The notes below the pieces were generated by a model. That model saw only the letters and a program-made list of their open reading frames with translations, did not search any database and was not told the DNA's origin. The position numbers were made by a program, and so were the translations under genes. From Abelmoschus esculentus (taxonomy: Eukaryota; Streptophyta; Magnoliopsida; Malvales; Malvaceae), in the NCBI GenBank assembly GCA_035048815.1, contig JAUCBN010000026.1, positions 15,883,001 through 15,947,000 of the forward strand: a stretch of 64,000 bases of DNA. Reading direction: 5' to 3'. This document shows positions 47,883 to 59,195 of this stretch, in pieces (positions within the stretch are counted from its first letter, which is position 1; each line of letters starts with the position of its first letter).

Positions 47883-48188
47883 ATTCCCTGAAGTGAATGC
47901 ATGCATGATGCTTATTTCATGCAATTATTAAATTTATGATATTCCTTAAAGTGAATACAAGCATGATGATTATTCCATGCGATTATTAGATTTATGACAT
48001 TCCTTGAAGTGAATGCAAGCATGATGATTATTCCATGCGATTATTGGATTTATGTCATTCCTTGAAGTGAATACAAGCATGATGTTTATTCCATGCAATT
48101 ATACAAGTATGATGTTTATTCCATGCGATTATTGAATTTGTTTCATTCCTTGAAGTGAATGCAAACGTGATATTTCACTATATGATTA
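47883..48188 (+). repeat. 58-bp tandem array inside the copia element
   Basis: Units start at 47883, 47941, 47999 and 48057 with an exact 58-bp step, each beginning attccttgaagtgaat and containing gcatgatg and ttattccatgc. The fourth unit has an internal 30-bp partial duplication, so the fifth begins at 48145 and decays. The same attcc(c/t)tgaagtgaat core recurs singly near 48329, 49067 and 49101 in the internal region. Confidence 0.88.
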
Positions 48189-51100
48189 GTAAATAAAACT
48201 CTTTATGTGCCGGAGTATCACTAATGAGGATATGTTAGAAAAACATACTCAATTTTTCACACATTAATGTTGTTCTATAGACACAATATCGTGAAAAGGT
48301 TTTAAATACCTATTAGTCTCTGCTTCATTCCCTGAAGTGAATGTGATATTTTATAGCGGAATGAATAAAAGTCACATTAGTAATTGTGGTTGCTATTGAG
48401 ATCATAAAATAAACATGGATAAGATAATTATTTTAAGAATGCTTATATCCACAAGAAGTGGAATTATAAAGATGACAAGAATGATAGAGATCATATCAAA
48501 AACTTCATGTTATCAATGCGATGGTACAAACCATTGATCTCGTACTTGTCAAATGCCGAAGTATGGTGGACTTTATCCATAATCATGATTGATAAATTAA
48601 AGAAAATATAAACAGATTTTCTTTGTGGCGAAAATAATGACGTTATTGGTCCAACTCAATTGGATATTGATAATTTTCTCATAATCCTTCAAGAGAATAA
48701 TCCATCATTTATTTTATTTTCTTTAGATCTTTTATTTTATTTTATGTTAATTTATTTTTATTTATTATTTATTTATATTAACTTACTTTATATATTATTT
48801 ATTTATCTTTTATGTTAATTTTTTCCTTAAAAGAATATGATTACTTTCGGAATAAAATTTGCAATAATTTATGGCGATTTGTGCTTAACAGACAGTGCAA
48901 GTACTCATACAATACTTAAGCATAAGAAATATTTTCTCATTTAAATACAAGGGAAATATGAGTACTATATCTCAAAGTACTAAAATATTAGTGCTTCAGA
49001 AGAGCTCTTGAGAGCTTATCTTTGATCCGATTTGATATGATGTACTATTTTTTTAATGTTTTTTCATTCTCCGAAGTGAATGGTACAGAGCATATATTTT
49101 TCATTTTCTGAAGTGAATGAAATAAAGCACGTACTAAAAGGTGCATAATTATGCATGTTTTCTCATTTTAAATGCAAGAGAATAATATGAGTACTATATG
49201 CGGAAGTACTAATATTATAGAAAGCTCCGACTGAGCAAATATGTTATTTGCCAAATGAGAATTTATCTCATATTTAAAGTGCATTATGCTCGTTGAGCAA
49301 ATATGTTATTGTCAAATAAGACTTTATCTCATATTTACAGTGCATTATGCTCGTCAAAGTTGCAAAAAGACTTAGAATTTTAAAGTTATTTGCAGAAATA
49401 TATTGAGAATATTAGTCGAGGAGATGTTGATTATCTCAATATTACGAGTATAACTCAAGGCAATAACGAAATATTGGCAAAATTGCATGCACTGTCATCC
49501 ATATTGTACTACATACGAATTAGTACAAATTGAAGCTCATGTTATTGTAAACTAGATGTTTATTGATTATTTTATTGGGCATGATCGGTTAGACCATCCC
49601 GGTTTAGTTATGATGCGAAAAATTGTTGATACTATCATGTGGTCATTTATTGAAGAACTAGAAGTTTCTTCAAGATAATTTTTCTTGTGATACTTGCTAT
49701 GAAAGTATTTTGATTATTCAATCATCAACAACTATGATAGAGTACAAATCTATTAATTTTCTGGAACGGATACAAGGTGATATATATGGGCCCATACACC
49801 TTTCATACAGTCCATCTAGATATTTTATGATTTATATCGATGCATCGACTAGATGGTCATGTATATCCTTGTTATTAACCCGCAACTTGGTGTTTGCGAG
49901 GCTACTTGCTCAGTTGATAAAATTATGAGCATATTTTCCAGATTATTTTTTAAAGACAATCAGTCTTGATAATATTAATGACATATAATTTTACATGTAG
50001 TATCACAAATTCGCATCAAGCCAACAAATGTCATAAGTTCTCCATATTACAAATGGTTTTTGGTCAGGAACCAAATATTTATCATCTTAGATTTTTGTGT
50101 GCGATATATATTCTAATTGCTCCACCACAACGCACAAAGATGAGTTTTGTTGGGAATATTATCAGATTTAAATATCTTGAGCTTCTGATAGAAATTTATT
50201 TACTCAGATTAAATTTGATGTCATGGAAGGAAAAACTCTAGTTGCTAATGAGTCTAACTTACGCTTAAAGCGTAGTAGACAAGTAAGTTCCAAAGATAAA
50301 AGATCCTCGAAAAAGAAAGGAGCTATATTTTATGATGGTCTGATCGAGGAATCAATGATTATGAAAATCTTTAGAAGAGATTAAATGGTCTCCAACAGAG
50401 ATATTGACATGACTCAGGTACCTGATAATAAAGAGATCTCAATAGATTATGCCATGTCTGGTAATAAGTGAAACTAAAATTAAATCGACGTCGTTAATAT
50501 ATTTGCATACAATATAGCACTCGAGATTTTATTTGATGATGTGGATCATGAATCATTGTCAATTGGACAAAAAAATGATTGGCCAACATGAAAGAGATAA
50601 TTGAGGCGAAACTAAAAATCTCTTTTCAAAAAGAGAAGTATTTGAGCCTATAGCCCGTACATTGAAATATGTAAAACTCATAGATATAAACGAGCCTTTG
50701 TGAGAAAGAGAAATCGAAAGGGGAAATCATGAGATATAAGCTCATCTGATTGCACAAGGATTCTCACAAAGACATAAAATTGAATGAGGAAAATATATTC
50801 CTCGGTGGTGGATGCAATTACTTTTAGATATTCTGGCAATAAATGAATTGACTTAGTTTCGTCTAATGGATGTTGTTACATCTTATTTGTGTGAGCCACT
50901 TGATGAAAACATTTACATGAAGCTTCTAAAAGGATTTAGACTGCCAGAAGCAGTTAATCAAGTTCTCGAGAATATTATTCAACCATATTAAATATATCTT
51001 TTATAGATTGAAAGATTTAGGCTTATTTGATATAATCGCCTCATTGAATACTTATTAGCATAATGCTATATGAATTGTTTAATTTCTCCGAGCATTTTGA

Positions 51101-51965
51101 TTAAGTGGATTAGTTCTAAATTTTATTATTGTCGATGATTTGAATAGAGTTGAGACTCATGAAGAGATCTCCTCAAATCCTTGTGCATCAATCGACATAC
51201 AGAAAAATATTGAAAGAGACTTTACATGAATAATGCATATTCATTGATCACCCTTATGGTTGTTAGGTCTCTTAATGTAAACAAATGTTCTTTCTGCCTC
51301 AAGAAAAGGGTAATGATATTCTTGGTCTAAAGCACAATATACACATCATTTGATCTGGAAGCATAGTATCTTATCTGGTCCAGAAATATTATTTAAGTGC
51401 TACGAGATCATTACCTTTAAATAATTGTTATGCATGATGCAAAGTCGAAATTTGTTTTTGGCTAAACATATCCTAAAGATATGTGAATGTTTTTCATAAG
51501 ATAAGATGCAAACTATCTTGTAAAGAGATAATACAAAATTTATATCTCAAGGTGGATATATCAAATATGATAAAACGAAACATATTTCTTCAAGTTTCGT
51601 CACTCATGATTTTCAGATAAATAGTATTCAATGAATCAATTCAAGCAATGATTTGGAAGATTTATCCACTAGTGCATGATCTACTTCAACATTTGAAGAT
51701 TGTATTCAATATTGAATTATGGAGATTCAAAGATCTTATGTGATATTTTCATGAGGGGGAGTAAATACGCGTTGCACTCTTTTTTCCTTAACCGAGGTTT
51801 TGTTTCAATGGGTTTTCCTGGTAAGATTTTTAATGAGGCAACATGTTATGCGTATCAAAGATGTGTGTACTCTTTTTCCTTCACTAAGAATTTTTTTCCC
51901 ACATGGTTTTTATCTTAGTAAGGTTTTAACGAGGCACATTATCTTCATGGATATCCAAGGGGGAG

Positions 51966-52202
51966 TGTTATGAATATATTTATTCATGATGGATATCCAT
52001 ATATTAAGTTAAAGTTTAATAGGCTTTATTATTAAGGTTTAATACCCATTGGAATTAGGGTTTTCATCTTATGTCTATAAATATAGATTTTTGGATAAAG
52101 CATTGTATAAAACCCTATTTTAAAAATATAATACAAATCTCTCTCTTTTGTCTCTCATATTTGTTCTTTTATTTTATTCTTATTCTTATTTTATTCACAA
52201 CA
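51966..52202 (+). repeat. Copia 3' LTR
   Basis: 237 bp, starting TGTTATGAATATATTT and ending ACAACA, directly after the polypurine tract. It is the partner of 46906-47141. Confidence 0.92.
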
Positions 52203-52207
52203 ATAGT

Positions 52208-55000
52208 ATTATGGACTAGGAATTCACATGTTTGTGTTGTAAAGGGGTTAGGTATTCTGTTAGGTAACAATAGCTTTGTCAAAATTATTATGGTTGGAGA
52301 TCATGACATTTAGTCTATTTTTTAAAAAATAAAATTAGATGTATTTATACTAGTTTATTTATATATACATTTTTTTCTTATATAAAAACGTGTTAGTTAT
52401 GGATTGGTTTAAATGTAGAAAATAATAATATATACGCTAATGTATGTATAAGTATAGAAAAAATATTTATGGGTTTGTTTTGATATTTTTTTAATGTATA
52501 AGTTATCCATCACTTATTTTTAAGGTTAAACTGTAACGAAGATTATCCAATTATAAGTACAGTTATATTTAGGTCATTCGATTATTAAAATGTTACGTTT
52601 ATATTTTTTATTATGGGTAAGGTTATATTTGGATCACCAATAATAAATGTTATATTTTGACCACTCAATTATATGTAAGATTATATTTAAGTCACCAACA
52701 AAACTTTTTTGACTTGATCGATTAACAAGTTTCACGTTTGAGAATTTACTTAATCATCAAATAAAAAATATAAATTATAAAAATTTAAAGATTGTAAAAA
52801 ACTTTAAGGATAACTATATATTTAATATCTATTTTTATTTATTTTGTTTTAGTGTTTTACTTTTTTTAATAAAATGACACTTAATGTTATATTTTATTTT
52901 TATTTTGGTAACCATTTACTAAAAAATCAACAACATATTGAATATGAGAGAGAAGAGTACACGTGACTTGCTGACTAGGAGAAAGAAAATCACACATTGA
53001 CGAGAAATTATATCATGGACCCGGCTCACCACGTCAGCCGTGGTCCCATCCAATTATAACCACCCACTTCACCACTAATCTCCAACTCATTTTTTTCAAC
53101 CAATGAATATTCACTCATAATTTTTATGTCATTATAAAAATATAATTTTTAGAAATTATATTAATTACATGACTGATTAGTGGTGGAATAAGTGATTTTT
53201 ATTGATTATGGACCACAGTTGACATGATAGGTCGGACTTATGATATAATATCTCCGTATTGATATATCGTCACATTATTTTCTCTTTCCTAATTAACATA
53301 TCATATATATTTTAATTTTAATTTACGTGACATATTGATTAGGGAGAAAAATAATGTGATAACTTATATGTATGATTTTTTCTATTCTAATTAGTCTGTT
53401 GTTGATTTTTAATGGTAAAATTTTAAAATAAAAATAAAATTTTATATTAGATATTATTTTACCCAAAAAAATAAAGATCAAAGATCTGTATAGTTATCTC
53501 AAAATTTTGTTAAACGTTGCTTAGGTCTTTGGCGTTCCTTCGAACTCTGGAAAATCGTATCTTTTATTCATATTTAATTTAGAAAGCAAAACTTGCAAGG
53601 ATGTGGGAGAAGTTTTAGGGACCTTAAGAAAAGATTGTATCGTTTATTATAAAAGTAGTAAGAATTTTAATATGTATTTTTTAGTATATATCAAATTTTT
53701 TTATAAAAAATATAAAAAATTTAATATATAAAAAATTTTATATATACTAAATTTCTTTTAAAAAATATAAAAATTTTGTTATATACCGAGTTTTCAATCA
53801 AAAAGTGTACAAATTTTAGTATATATAAAAAATATGTATCCAAATTTTTATAACTTTTATGAGAAAAATAATACAGACATATTTTAACCGTTTTTAGACT
53901 GTTGTTATTTAGAATTTCCATTAGGGTGTGTTTAGTTAATAAAATGTAAGATTATTTTTGAGAATTTTTTAAAGTCAAACATGAAATTTTAAAATTTGAA
54001 TTATTCGACTTTTCGTTTTACATCTCAAATTTTATTTAAATTTTTTTTTAGTTGAATTGAATTTATGTAAATTTGAATCGAATTAGAACAAACCGAGTTT
54101 TTCTCCTCTAATCAAATCAAAAAATTTAAAATTTTTAGTTCGAATCAAGTTTTACTTACCCTTATCGCAAAGCATTCCTATTCCTATTTTCTAAAACAAT
54201 ATTTTCATTCATGAGTTAAAGTATGATTCCCCATTCGTTGAGATTGATGCCTCAAATTACATGGACTCTACCATGCTGTTCTCAACAGCATTGAAGTCGT
54301 GAAGGAAGTCCTTTGGAGCTAGCAAAGAAAATACACACTTTGATAGGGACCGTTGGGGTCTTAGACATGCGCGATAAGAGCAACCGCAAAGGATTCCCGA
54401 TAAAGAGGGTCTCTAAATTTTGATAAACTACTTTCATTAGATGATTTTAATCTCGAAATTCATTGAAAAATTTTGAAAACACCATTAAAAAAGATGAGTT
54501 ATAATTGTTAAAACGTTATAATTATTTTTTAAATGCGACAATTGATTATAGAAACTTATTGATTATTATAATTACTATTGCTTCAATAGAATTAATCATG
54601 TTTTGGACAGACGAAAGAGAAACAATCATACATGGGCCCTTAGAAAGGATATTTGCTTTTAAGGACTATAATTTTATAACTAGTTGACAATTATTTTTAA
54701 AGATCATATTTTCATAAATTACATAGGGTCACCAAATTTTTTAAACCGCGGCAGGTCCAATCTCATCAAGGAAACAAGGAGACTTCAGGTTAAAAATCAT
54801 AACACATATTCAATATATTCTCATATTATTAACATATTAAATGCGATTTAAGTATTTATAAATAGTATTTCTTTTTATTTTTTCTATTATTTGCTCTATT
54901 TATATTTTTTCGATTATTTTACTCACATAATTTAATTATAAATATATAAGTATTTATGACGTAAAATCTAAATTATAAAATAAAAGATGTTTATGTAAAA
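52208..55000. other. Intergenic, with a partial fold-back relic
   Basis: 52525-52705 repeats wording of the 15032-15503 element (ttatatttaggtcattcgatt, ggatcaccaataata, gaccactcaatta) as one arm only. A less AT-rich block at 52955-53060 holds acacgtgac and caccacgtcagccgtgg. 54230-54420 is also less AT-rich but shows no recognisable coding. The rest is AT-rich. Confidence 0.45.
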
Positions 55001-55662
55001 TATTAGGGAAAGAGTCAAAAATAAACCAAATCCAAACAATTATATTCATTATTCCAAGGTAGGTTTTGAGTTTCCAATAAACTGTATCCCAAACACACCC
55101 TTCTCGCCGAACTGGTTCTCCACCCAATCACATCGCGAGTATCTTCCCAACCTAAACTCCGAGACCCGAGTTACCGTTCTGCAAATCAAAGCAATCAAAA
55201 AAGGAAAAGCTCATCTCTCGAAGAGTTAAAGAGACTTCTTTTGAATTCACTTTTATTACCAAATTTTCGTAATTACAGAATTTTCTCCCTCAGAATTCCT
55301 ACTTTCAGGTAACCGTTTTCTCGTTTGTTTTAGGAAACTGTGAAATTTTGTTGTTATTTCTTTTTCATCGATCCATTGCTAGATAATAAGATTTGATTTG
55401 ATTTGATTTGACTAGTTTTTTTAAAGGAATTTTGAGAATAGTTCGGTTAATTATTTAACTCTTTTGTTGTTGAGTTAGGTGAGCTGATGTTTCAACTGAT
55501 GGAAATTTTGCGATAGTTTAGCTGATATACTTTTGTGTGGGGGAAATAATTCGGTTTAGTTCTGTTTGGTTGTAGTGAGAATTGGAGGAATATAGAAGGA
55601 GAATTTTGGTTATCTGATATGTTTCTGGAGTTGTATGAATTGAAGGGGATTTAGTGGAAGAG
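55001..55662 (+). promoter_or_regulatory. CASP-like gene promoter and leader
   Basis: Composition becomes mixed from 55085. A leader exon with donor tttcag|gtaacc (intron from 55309) is likely; possible acceptors include 55481 and 55575 (ggttgtag). Which one is used cannot be decided by eye. The coding start at 55663 lies in gaagagATGAG. Confidence 0.4.
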
Positions 55663-57892
55663 ATGAGTGTGAGCATTGCCTCGGTTCACCCGGTGGAAGA
55701 AGATCCACCTACCACTGGCGGAGGTGGAGGAGCCGGGGGCGATGGAGGCAACAACGAGGTGCCATTGCCAACAGTAAGGATGAAGGATCTTCAGGGAATG
55801 CCTGGTACACTAGGAGGGCTTGTGTTACGGATATGTCAGTTTGCGTTTGCAGTTGTGGGACTTAGTATTATGGCTACCACTAGTGATTTTCCATCGGTTA
55901 CCGCCTTTTGGTAATACCTTCAATTATGTATTTTTTTTATCTGCTTAAAAGTTGGTTTGGATTTGCTAGTGATGATTAGGAATTGTGGAACATTTGATTC
56001 GTTTCATATGATCTTTTTTATTTGCAAGACCTAAATATGAAAATGATGCTATAAATCAAATGTCAGAGCCTTGTTTGTTTACATGCGAATATGTTTGAGA
56101 ATTGAATGTAGGAAGGCTGCTTGATTGGTTGCTGCATGCATTGCTCCATCTAATCATTGTGGTTTATCTTTGGTTGCATCTATATTAGTTCGTCAATTTA
56201 CATCTACTTGAGGCATTGTATGTTTTGTAAAATCATGAATAGCTATCTTCATTCATCTATTAACTCAAAACTGTAACTATCTACTGTATTTAGTGAAGAG
56301 AAGGTTAATCTTAGGGTTTAGGGTGTTAGAGGTTAAAAACCCACTTTGAACAACAAATCAAAGTAGAACACTTAAGGGCTCTTTTTTTTGGGGGGGTGGG
56401 GGTGGGGGTTAAAGAGAATGAAACCGATTTAATGCATCTTTAAGACTTTACATCTTTTAGATCAAACTCTCTATGTGCTCCATTATCTAGATTCTGGGCA
56501 TTTGATGATCATGAAAGGGGGGATTCGACAGAGAAATTTTCATCCTCGTGGCTCTTCGAGGAGCATGTACTTTTGTTTAGACCTTTATTCTGCTTTTGAT
56601 GTTGTCATGATTCTTTCGTAACATGGAATTTTGTATTTGCTACTTCAGCTACCTTGTTGCTGCCACTGGCTTGCAGAGTTTGTGGAGCTTATTGCTTGCT
56701 ATTATTGACATTTATGCCCTTTTAGTGAAGCGTTCCCTGCAGAATTCCCGTGTTGTTACTTTGTTTACTATCGGTGATGCGGTAAGATGTTTACTTCCAC
56801 TGTTATAGTGAAGCTAAAAGGTTGGAGCATTTGATATGCTATTTTCTTCTGTTGAACCTCTTAAAAATCTTTATTTTGTGTATGGCTTTCTCAGAAACTT
56901 ATCCTAACATGTATTACTTGTTAACTTTGTGACATGTGCTATGGCTTCAAGCCTTCGACTATTGGCTTTGACACATTCAGAATTGCTTGGTCTACCTTGT
57001 GACACTTTTTGCACAAAAGCTTCGTTCTTCTGTTTGAAAATTACAGTTAATCATCACTCAGTTTGAATATTTTTCAACTTTTTTTGTTGACATTTGGTAT
57101 TTAAAGGCTGAAATTGTATTAATAGTCTTCAATATGATTTTCCAACCAAAATCATTGGCTTGCCATTAGTTCTGTTGTATGATTTCATTGATATTGGTGT
57201 TTGTATTGGCCTACAACTAGTAGTCATTCATAACTTGGTGTTGGTGATACTGCATTTGAGCTTTTGATAGCATATTGCCATATATGGTTTTACTTGAACT
57301 ATAAAAAATGTTCCCATGTTTTACTAGTCTTTGTTCGAAGAAACCTCCAGTTTTCCATGATTTCTTGCACTACTTGTATAGCAATTCCAAGGGAACATGT
57401 AGAACTAATTGCTAGTTACCCTCAGAAGACTAAACTTTCCATGAAATTGTATCTTTTACTAAGTGCAAGCGAAATATCTGGACTGAATTTGATCGGAAAG
57501 ATTATGGCTATTACCATTCACCATGGTTAATGGTTTCCAGACTTGCATTACTGAAGAGCTCAATCAGTTTTCGTTGTTGTTTTCCCACCACCTCGTTTTA
57601 CCTTTCCATTGTCTTGCACGTCAAATTTGTTTTACCTCGTTGTCGTTTTACCTTTCCATGAAATTTATTGTCTTGATCGTATGTACTTTTTACCTTGCAG
57701 ATCACATCCACTCTCACATTTGCTGCAGCTTGTGCTTCTGCGGGCATCACCGTTCTTATCGATAATGATCTTAATGGCTGTGCTCAGAACCATTGCACCC
57801 AGTTTGAAACTTCCACTGCAATGGCCTTCATTTGCTGGTTTACCGCAGTACCTTCATTTCTCTTAAACTTTTGGTCACTTGCGTCTCGATGA
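55663..57892 (+). CDS. CASPL5A: CASP-like membrane protein (subfamily 5A)
   Basis: Exons 55663-55910, 56649-56781 and 57701-57892 join to 190 residues. Four transmembrane helices lie at about 52-72, 83-106, 119-147 and 165-186, with a Gly-rich N-terminal tail (GGGGGAGGDGG). Helix 1 holds an Arg (R56) and helix 3 an Asp (D126), the paired charged residues conserved in the CASP/MARVEL fold. The start MSVSIASVHPVEEDPPTT and the second loop CAQNHCTQFETS are typical of CASPL5A members. CASPs form membrane scaffolds that direct Casparian strip building; CASP-like proteins of this group are widely expressed and their precise role is unknown. The open frame has a non-ATG extension upstream. The ATG at 55663 is the family start. 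Confidence 0.92.
56390..56408 (+). repeat. G-run in CASP-like intron 1
   Basis: Seven, five and five G separated by single T (56390-56396, 56398-56402, 56404-56408), after eight T. It could form a G-quadruplex in the pre-mRNA. Confidence 0.8.
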
Positions 57893-57998
57893 AAGGGGAA
57901 TGCCAAAAAATCGAAGTAGGAAGGAGTAACCAAGGGTGCTATAGAAAGTATTTTGCTATGCCAAGTATCATTCCCTTGTATCGTTATCAATTGCCACA

Positions 57999-58243
57999 GA
58001 GTCATCTTGGATGTGTTGTATTTTAAAGTTTGTATAGGCGTTATGAACATCAGTAGCAATGTCAACCGCCTCGGAGTCATCTCAGATGTGTTGTTTATTC
58101 AAGTATTCATCTCGGGTGTGTTGTTTTTTCAAGTTTGTATAGGCTTTATGATCATCGATCGCCTCGAAGTCATCTAGGATGTGTGTTGTTTTTTCAAGTT
58201 TGTATAGGCGTTATGAACATCAGTAGCATTGCCGATTGCCTTG
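57999..58243 (+). repeat. Imperfect tandem repeats downstream of CASP-like gene
   Basis: Three units of about 75-90 bp each begin gagtcatct(t/c)(g/a)gatgtgttg, contain caagtttgtataggcgttatg, and end with a cgcctcg-like block. The middle unit has an extra partial copy of the gtgttgttttttcaagt piece. They probably lie in the 3' UTR or just beyond; the short open frames across them are not conserved. Confidence 0.75.
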
Positions 58244-59195
58244 TAGCATTGAGCTTCTTGTCTAGGGACGGACGGTAACGGGATGGGGTGAGTTTTTTGC
58301 CGCCTCGATCCTAACCTGAAAAGTAACTAAACACGCCCGAAGCTGCCTTGCATCGAAATTTTATATATTCTCCTTTGTCCCACCTAAAGACGTAAGAATT
58401 AAAATTCAATCTTAACTAAATCCTAAAAATTAGAAGGTAATACTTGAATCGAATTGAATTAATTTTGGTGCTAGTATTTTTGCATTATCGTCGTTTAGTG
58501 TGTGTACTCTTTTATTAATTGCAGTATCCGTTGTAAATTTCTCGATTATATAAATTGTTTTTAAATTTCAATCCAAAATATCATCTCAATCTTGTACCAC
58601 AAGGCATAGATCCAATCGATTCTCAACAACCATCTAAATTTGTCCTAATTCAGACAAACCCATTTCTTCGATTTGTTTTCCAACAATTAAGAAATAAATC
58701 TTAAGAATCAAGGGGGGGAAATGCTATGATTAAAGGTTTTGTTTAAATAATATTTTTATATGAAATATAAATGTGATAATTAATAGCTTTGGGTGGGGGG
58801 ATAGGAAGAACCTTATCTCAGCCTTAAATGCTCCACAGCAGTCCACATGCCACACTGACTTCTGCGAGAGTAAAAGTGGCAGGGGAAGGAAGAAATTCCT
58901 CGGAGGCTCTGTTTTGGTTTAATCACTGATTAGGTCCCTAGTAGTTTTAAAAGGTAAATTAAACCTTTTTGGTTCATTCAAACTTTAAAACAGAAGGCCA
59001 AGCTAAAACAAAATTTGGGTTCACTACAAATATAAATTAACTTAATAAAACATAGCCGAGCTAGGTTCTTAAATAGTACACAACCTGTCTTGTGTTCATT
59101 TCATTTTACATTCCCGTTTTCCTCACTTGTTCATATTTTTCCAGTCAGACAGGAAAAACTGGGTGTTGAACACATAAATTATGTAGTAAAATGTT
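58244..59195. other. Intergenic between convergent genes
   Basis: Contains the 3' ends of the plus-strand CASP-like gene and the minus-strand HD-Zip gene. A G-run near 58794-58800 and AT-rich filler are seen; no other gene. Confidence 0.5.

Larger units (their letters stand above)
46906..52202 (+). mobile_element. Full-length, inactive Ty1/copia LTR retrotransposon
   Basis: LTRs 46906-47141 and 51966-52202 flank about 4.8 kb, and the 5-mer ATAGT is duplicated outside (46901-46905 and 52203-52207). Next to the 5' LTR lies a primer-binding-site-like TGTTATCAGCACGAG (47142 on), and before the 3' LTR a polypurine tract aagggggag (51957-51965). Decayed coding runs in copia order: a gag zinc knuckle C-X2-C-X4-H-X4-C at 48508-48549 with an in-frame stop, integrase (FLERIQGDIYGP, YIDASTRW) about 49758-49925, reverse transcriptase (LIAQGFSQRHKIE near 50740, LMDVVTSYLCEPLDENIYM near 50863), and RNase H/3' end (GYIKYDKTKHIS near 51555). 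Stops and frameshifts throughout rule out activity. Confidence 0.92.

Noticed and set aside
47883..48188. CRISPR-like regular array
   Set aside because: A plant genome, no unique spacers; units are direct 58-bp tandem copies inside a retroelement.
49710..50241. Independent small genes of 72 and 91 codons
   Set aside because: They are surviving pieces of the copia integrase region, in order with other retroelement remnants.
57264..57530. 88-codon frame inside the CASP-like second intron
   Set aside because: Lies wholly within an intron that must be removed to keep the four-helix protein in frame; no family features.
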